DNA of 8,181 nt. Source: an uncultured Clostridia bacterium (GTDB lineage Bacteria > Bacillota > Clostridia > Oscillospirales > Oscillospiraceae). Position 1 is the stretch's first letter; each line of letters opens with the position of its first letter. The DNA is taken from NCBI GenBank assembly GCA_947177115.1, contig CAMWTG010000116.1, forward strand, positions 1 through 8,181, written 5' to 3'. The notes below the pieces were generated by a model, which saw only the letters and a list, made by a program, of their open reading frames with translations, searched no databases and was not told where the DNA came from. A program made the position numbers and the translations under genes. Positions 5,138-8,181 of this stretch are shown piece after piece.

Positions 5138-7114
5138 TTAACAGAGCTTAGCTCCTGCGGGGATCTTATCGTCCACCATCAGCAGGTTCAGGCGCTCTTC
5201 CCCCTTCTCGGTGTGGACGGCGGAGATCAGCATGCCCTGGCTCTCCTGGCCCATCATCTTCCGGGGAGGCAGGTTCACGATGGCTACCAGGGTCTTACCA
5301 ATGAGGTCCTCCGGGGCGTACCACTTGGCGATGCCGGAGAGGATCTGACGGTCCGTGCCGGTGCCATCGTCCAGGGTAAATTTGAGGAGCTTGTCGGACT
5401 TCTTCACCTGCTGGCAGTCCTTTACCTTTACCGCCCGGAAATCAGACTTGCAGAAGGTATCGAAATCCACCTTCTCCTCGGTCTGGGGCTCGATCTCGAT
5501 GGCGGGCAGGGCGGCCTTTTTGGCCTCCTCCATAATGCGGTCCAGCTCCTCCAGTTCCTTCGCCATGTCGATGCGGGGAAACAGGTTTTCGCCCTTGTGG
5601 ACCTGAACGTCCGCAGGCAGCACACCCCATTTGGCGGCGCTGTCCCAGGTCCGGGCGGCGGCATCCGCGCCGGTCTGGGCGAATATCTTCCCGCAGCTGT
5701 CCGGCATGAAGGGGGTCAGCAGCACCGTGCAGATCCGGACCGTCTCCAGCAGATTATACAGCACCGTGCCAAGCCGCACGCCGTTGGCATCCATATCCTT
5801 GGCCAGCGCCCAGGGGGCGTTTTCATCGATATACTTGTTGGCCCGCTGGATGACCTTGAAAATTTCTTCCAGAGCGTTCTGGAACTGGAACTTCTCCATC
5901 TGCTCCTCATACCGGGAACAGAGTCCGGTGACCAGGGAGACCAGACTGTTATCCAATTCCGGATTGGCCTGGCGCGCCCCGGGCAGCTTGCCGCCGAAAT
6001 ACTTCTCCGCCATGGCGGTGGTGCGGCTGACCAGATTGCCCAGGTCGTTGGCCAGGTCGGTATTGATGGTCTGGATCAGCAGCTCGTTGGTGAAATTGCC
6101 ATCGGAGCCGAAGGGGAAGGTCCGCAGGACGAAGAACCGCAGGGCGTCCACCCCGTAGCGCTCGGAGAGCAGGTAGGGGTCCACCACATTGCCCTTAGAT
6201 TTACTCATCTTGTCGCCGTTGAAGTTCAGCCAGCCGTGGCCGTACACCTTCTTCGGCAGAGGCAGGTCCATGCTCATCAGGAACGCGGGCCAGTAGATAG
6301 CGTGGAACCGGACGATCTCCTTGCCCACGAAGTGGGCATCGGCAGGCCAGAATTTCTCCAGATCGCTATATTTGTCGTTTTGGTAGCCCAGCGCGGTCAT
6401 ATAGTTGAACAGCGCGTCCAGCCACACGTAGACCACGTGGCCCGGATCGAAGTCCACGGGCACGCCCCAAGTGAAGGAGGTCCGTGAAACGCACAAATCC
6501 TGCAGGCCGCCCTCGCAGTCAATAAAGTTGTTGACCATCTCATGCACCCGGCTCCTGGGCTCCAGGAAGTCCGTATTTAAGAGCAGGTCTCGGACCCGGT
6601 CCGCATACTTGGAGGCCCGGAAGAAGTATGCCTCCTCCTCCGCGTCCGCCACTTCCCGGCCGCAATCGGGGCACTTGCCGTCTACCAGCTGGCTCTCCGT
6701 CCAGAAGCTCTCGCAGGGCTTGCAGTATTTGCCTTTATAGGACCCCTTGTAGATGTCGCCGTTGTCATGCATCTTCCTAAAAATCTTCTGAATGGCGGCA
6801 ACATGGTAATCATCGGTGGTGCGGATGAAGCGGTCATACTGGATGTTCATCAACTTCCACAGGTCCAGCACCCCGCCGGGAGCGGTGACAATATCATCCA
6901 CGAACTGCTGGGGAGTCACCCCGGCCTCCCGGGCCTTGTCCTCGATCTTCTGACCGTGTTCATCGGTGCCGGTGAGGAACATCACATCGCAGCCCTGCAG
7001 CCGTTTATAACGGGCCATAACATCGGCGGCCACGGTGGTATAAGAATGGCCGATATGGAGTTTGCCCGAGGGGTAGTAAATAGGGGTGGTAATATAAAAG
7101 TGTTTGTTGTCCAT
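5138..7114 (-). CDS. metG: Methionyl-tRNA synthetase
   Basis: Cytoplasmic class I aminoacyl-tRNA synthetase that charges tRNA-Met, including the initiator. The 658 residues fit the long bacterial form. Visible in order: the Rossmann fold with the ATP motif HIGH (20-23); a connective zinc knot with Cys131, Cys134, Cys148 and Cys151 (CKPC and CPDC); KMSKS (302-306) in GDKMSKSKGNVVDPY; a helical anticodon-binding domain (about 340-520); a charged linker; and a C-terminal OB-fold tRNA-binding domain (about 550-658, SDFRAVKVKDC, LSGIAKWY, NLPPRKMMGQESQGMLIS). All catalytic elements are intact. GGAGGAC (7129-7123) lies about 10 nt before the ATG, inside the end of the upstream small ORF. No T-box leader is visible. 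DUF4177 follows in the same operon. Confidence 0.99.
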   Translation of the reverse strand: MDNKHFYITTPIYYPSGKLHIGHSYTTVAADVMARYKRLQGCDVMFLTGTDEHGQKIEDKAREAGVTPQQFVDDIVTAPGGVLDLWKLMNIQYDRFIRTTDDYHVAAIQKIFRKMHDNGDIYKGSYKGKYCKPCESFWTESQLVDGKCPDCGREVADAEEEAYFFRASKYADRVRDLLLNTDFLEPRSRVHEMVNNFIDCEGGLQDLCVSRTSFTWGVPVDFDPGHVVYVWLDALFNYMTALGYQNDKYSDLEKFWPADAHFVGKEIVRFHAIYWPAFLMSMDLPLPKKVYGHGWLNFNGDKMSKSKGNVVDPYLLSERYGVDALRFFVLRTFPFGSDGNFTNELLIQTINTDLANDLGNLVSRTTAMAEKYFGGKLPGARQANPELDNSLVSLVTGLCSRYEEQMEKFQFQNALEEIFKVIQRANKYIDENAPWALAKDMDANGVRLGTVLYNLLETVRICTVLLTPFMPDSCGKIFAQTGADAAARTWDSAAKWGVLPADVQVHKGENLFPRIDMAKELEELDRIMEEAKKAALPAIEIEPQTEEKVDFDTFCKSDFRAVKVKDCQQVKKSDKLLKFTLDDGTGTDRQILSGIAKWYAPEDLIGKTLVAIVNLPPRKMMGQESQGMLISAVHTEKGEERLNLLMVDDKIPAGAKLC

Positions 7115-7119
7115 TTGTA

Positions 7120-7272
7120 TCAGTCCTCCGAGGTTTTTTCTAAAGTTTCTATGATCTCATCCAATTTGGCCTGTTTCTTTTCAGGGTCCGGTTCATCCCG
7201 CATACCCGGGAGGGCCATCAGCAGGAACCTGACACAGCTCTTCCGCCGGCGGCTTGTCATCGTTCCCATCAT
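7120..7272 (-). CDS. Small ORF (50 aa) upstream of metG
   Basis: A 50-codon ORF that starts ATGATG behind a strong GGAGGG site (7282-7277) and ends in TGA 5 nt before the metG start, so it is well placed to be translated. The N-terminal half is basic and partly hydrophobic (SRRRKSCVRFLLMALPGM); the C-terminal half is charged and likely helical (EKKQAKLDEIIETLEKT). Its last codons contain the metG ribosome binding site, which suggests translational coupling. Five methionines occur in the first 24 residues. I do not recognise the product. It could be a small protein of its own or a leader peptide that tunes metG. The first or second ATG could be the true start. No attenuator hairpin with a T run is visible between it and metG. 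Confidence 0.6.
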   Translation of the reverse strand: MMGTMTSRRRKSCVRFLLMALPGMRDEPDPEKKQAKLDEIIETLEKTSED

Positions 7273-7301
7273 ATCACCCTCCTTTTTTCATAGTATATCC
7301 C

Positions 7302-7330
7302 AATGTACCACAAATTCCCACCCTTTACAA
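7302..7330 (-). promoter_or_regulatory. Probable promoter of the metG operon
   Basis: On the minus strand TTGTAA (7330-7325), 17 nt, TACATT (7307-7302), each 4/6 to consensus, just upstream of the small ORF. An alternative -10, TATACT (7297-7292), has no good -35 and would leave almost no leader. No structured leader fits in the space. Confidence 0.4.
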
Positions 7331-7434
7331 GGGGCAGGCCGCGCTATCCGCTAAAAATTTGCCTCAATCCTCCAAAAAACCGGGTCTGCCTCCGCCCACC
7401 CACGCATAGGCTTGTCAGAGAGGAGTGAGGCCGG

Positions 7435-7971
7435 ATGGAACGGGTGCCGCTGTACTGCCAGGGGGAGCGCCGGGGAGAGATAACGCTGGCCCTCTGGGGC
7501 CCCAACGGAGCCCGGACGGAGATCGCCGCTGCTATGGACGATCCCGGAGACGGGCTGTACCGGGCTTTCCTGCTGGGGGAGCAGGGGGAACTGCCTTTGG
7601 GGGTGCTGGCCCCGGAGGGCGGGCGGCTGACCGTTTGCCGGCGGGTATACCACCGGGATCTGGCCCCCTTGGGAAAACTTCTGCGCGGGGAGGCCCGGCG
7701 GTCCTTCCGTTTCCAGGAAACCGGCCTGCGCTGGCGGGAGACAGGCTGCCCCGCTCAGCTGTTCCGGGGCAGGTTCTTCCGGGAGCGGCTGCAGCGCTGC
7801 GGCAAAGCCTGGTGGCGGCGGGAGGGCAGTCTGCTGCTGCTGGCCCTGCCCCTAGAGGAGGGGAGGCCCTTCCCCCTGGAGACTCTGTTCTGCCTGGGAC
7901 GGATAGAAACGGTGGAGGGGCAGCGGTGCGTGGTCTATGCCTTCCGGGATGAGGAGCCTGTACTCCCATAA
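7435..7971 (+). CDS. Hypothetical protein upstream of nrdR
   Basis: An unrecognised 178-residue soluble protein. The ATG at 7435 follows AGGAG (7421-7425) by 9 nt, and the frame is open and GC-rich like its neighbours. The N-terminal 75 residues look beta-rich (ITLALWGPNG, YRAFLLGEQGELPLGVLAPE); the middle is strongly basic with many Arg and Trp (about 80-130, including KAWWRRE); the end has LLLLALPLEEGRPFPLETLF and then CLGRIETVEGQRCVVYAF. Six cysteines are scattered without a metal-binding pattern. There is no signal peptide, and the one hydrophobic run (132-140) is too short for a confident membrane span. It lies just ahead of nrdR with a 91-nt gap that carries a separate promoter. No clear promoter of its own was found. 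Function unknown. Confidence 0.8.
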   Translation: MERVPLYCQGERRGEITLALWGPNGARTEIAAAMDDPGDGLYRAFLLGEQGELPLGVLAPEGGRLTVCRRVYHRDLAPLGKLLRGEARRSFRFQETGLRWRETGCPAQLFRGRFFRERLQRCGKAWWRREGSLLLLALPLEEGRPFPLETLFCLGRIETVEGQRCVVYAFRDEEPVLP

Positions 7972-7976
7972 GTTAA

Positions 7977-8015
7977 AAATTTTTCCCAAAACCGGGTATC
8001 CTTTGGGAAAAATTT
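7977..8015 (+). promoter_or_regulatory. 14-bp inverted repeat before nrdR, likely operator
   Basis: AAATTTTTCCCAAA (7977-7990) and TTTGGGAAAAATTT (8002-8015) are perfect complements around an 11-nt centre. The order is T-run before the GC core and A-run after it, the reverse of an intrinsic terminator, and the right arm ends 4 nt before the -10 box of nrdR. That favours a protein-binding site over a terminator. It does not resemble the known NrdR box. It may still act as a weak hairpin behind the preceding gene. Confidence 0.5.
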
Positions 8016-8016
8016 G

Positions 8017-8025
8017 TGCTATAAT
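8017..8025 (+). promoter_or_regulatory. Extended -10 promoter of nrdR
   Basis: TGCTATAAT (8017-8025) is a perfect extended -10 element. No good -35 hexamer sits 16-18 nt upstream, as is usual when TGn is present; that region is occupied by the inverted repeat. Transcription would start near 8032, about 30 nt before the nrdR ATG. Confidence 0.7.
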
Positions 8026-8062
8026 GGCAGAAAAGATCAATTTTGTAAAGGAGGACCCCGCC

Positions 8063-8181
8063 ATGAAGTGTCCCTACTGCGGCTACAAGGAAAGCAAGGT
8101 GGTGGACAGCCGCCCCGCCGATGAGGGCAACAGCATCCGCCGCCGCCGGGAGTGTCTGGCCTGTGAAAAACGGTTTACTAC
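8063..8181 (+). CDS. nrdR: Transcriptional repressor NrdR (N-terminal part, cut by window)
   Basis: The first 39 full codons of NrdR, the zinc-ribbon/ATP-cone repressor of ribonucleotide reductase genes. The visible part is the zinc ribbon: MKCPYCGYKESKVVDSRP, then SIRRRRECLACEKRFT, with zinc ligands Cys3, Cys6, Cys31 and Cys34 and the invariant RRRRECL stretch. The family is normally about 150-160 residues; the ATP-cone that senses dATP/ATP lies beyond the window. AAAGGAGG (8047-8054) lies 8 nt before the ATG. It has its own extended -10 promoter. Confidence 0.97.
   Translation, partial: MKCPYCGYKESKVVDSRPADEGNSIRRRRECLACEKRFT

Noticed and set aside
5051..6487. Long plus-strand open frame opposite metG
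   Set aside because: Antisense of conserved MetRS domains; long only because of GC-rich codon bias.
7120..7330. T-box riboswitch upstream of metG
   Set aside because: The space between promoter and small ORF is too short, and no T-box sequence or terminator/antiterminator pair is visible.

Overview
The window looks like a chromosomal stretch from a gut-type Clostridia, most likely of the Oscillospiraceae/Flavonifractor kind. This is inferred from GC-rich coding sequence with strong AAAGGAGG-type ribosome binding sites, Firmicutes-style ptsH-ptsI and nrdR genes, a YtrA-type GntR regulator, a DUF4177 protein and a FeoB-associated Cys-rich protein. The placement comes from gene character alone; no database search was done. 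No phage, transposon, CRISPR array, tRNA or rRNA is visible.

Layout. (1) 58-1989, minus strand: ptsH and ptsI, the general phosphotransfer proteins of the sugar PTS, expressed from a strong promoter at about 2183-2211 through a leader of roughly 190 nt. (2) 2318-4123, plus strand: a consensus sigma-A promoter with repeats placed like an operator drives a short GntR/YtrA-type repressor. It overlaps by 4 nt a 447-residue multi-pass membrane protein with a DUF5808-like segment, and the unit ends in an 18-bp hairpin. (3) 4294-4678, minus strand: a small FeoB-associated Cys-rich membrane protein, alone, behind two GTTAG-N6-CTAAC palindromes that resemble DtxR/IdeR iron boxes. (4) 4888-7330, minus strand: a 50-codon small ORF, then metG, then a DUF4177 protein, ending in a hairpin. 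(5) 7435 onward, plus strand: an unrecognised 178-residue protein, then a 14-bp inverted repeat just upstream of an extended -10 promoter, then the start of nrdR, which is cut by the window edge.

Most genes are housekeeping: sugar uptake, Met-tRNA charging, and ribonucleotide reductase control. The least explained parts are the intergenic and regulatory ones: the tandem iron-box-like palindromes, the unnamed small ORF whose 3' end contains the metG ribosome binding site, the GntR/membrane-protein pair with its operator, the palindrome before nrdR, an HPr that lacks the usual regulatory serine, and a run of four stem-loops between convergent genes. I see no clear evidence of a wholly new defence or mobile system. 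The GntR/membrane-protein unit is the gene pair whose job is least clear.
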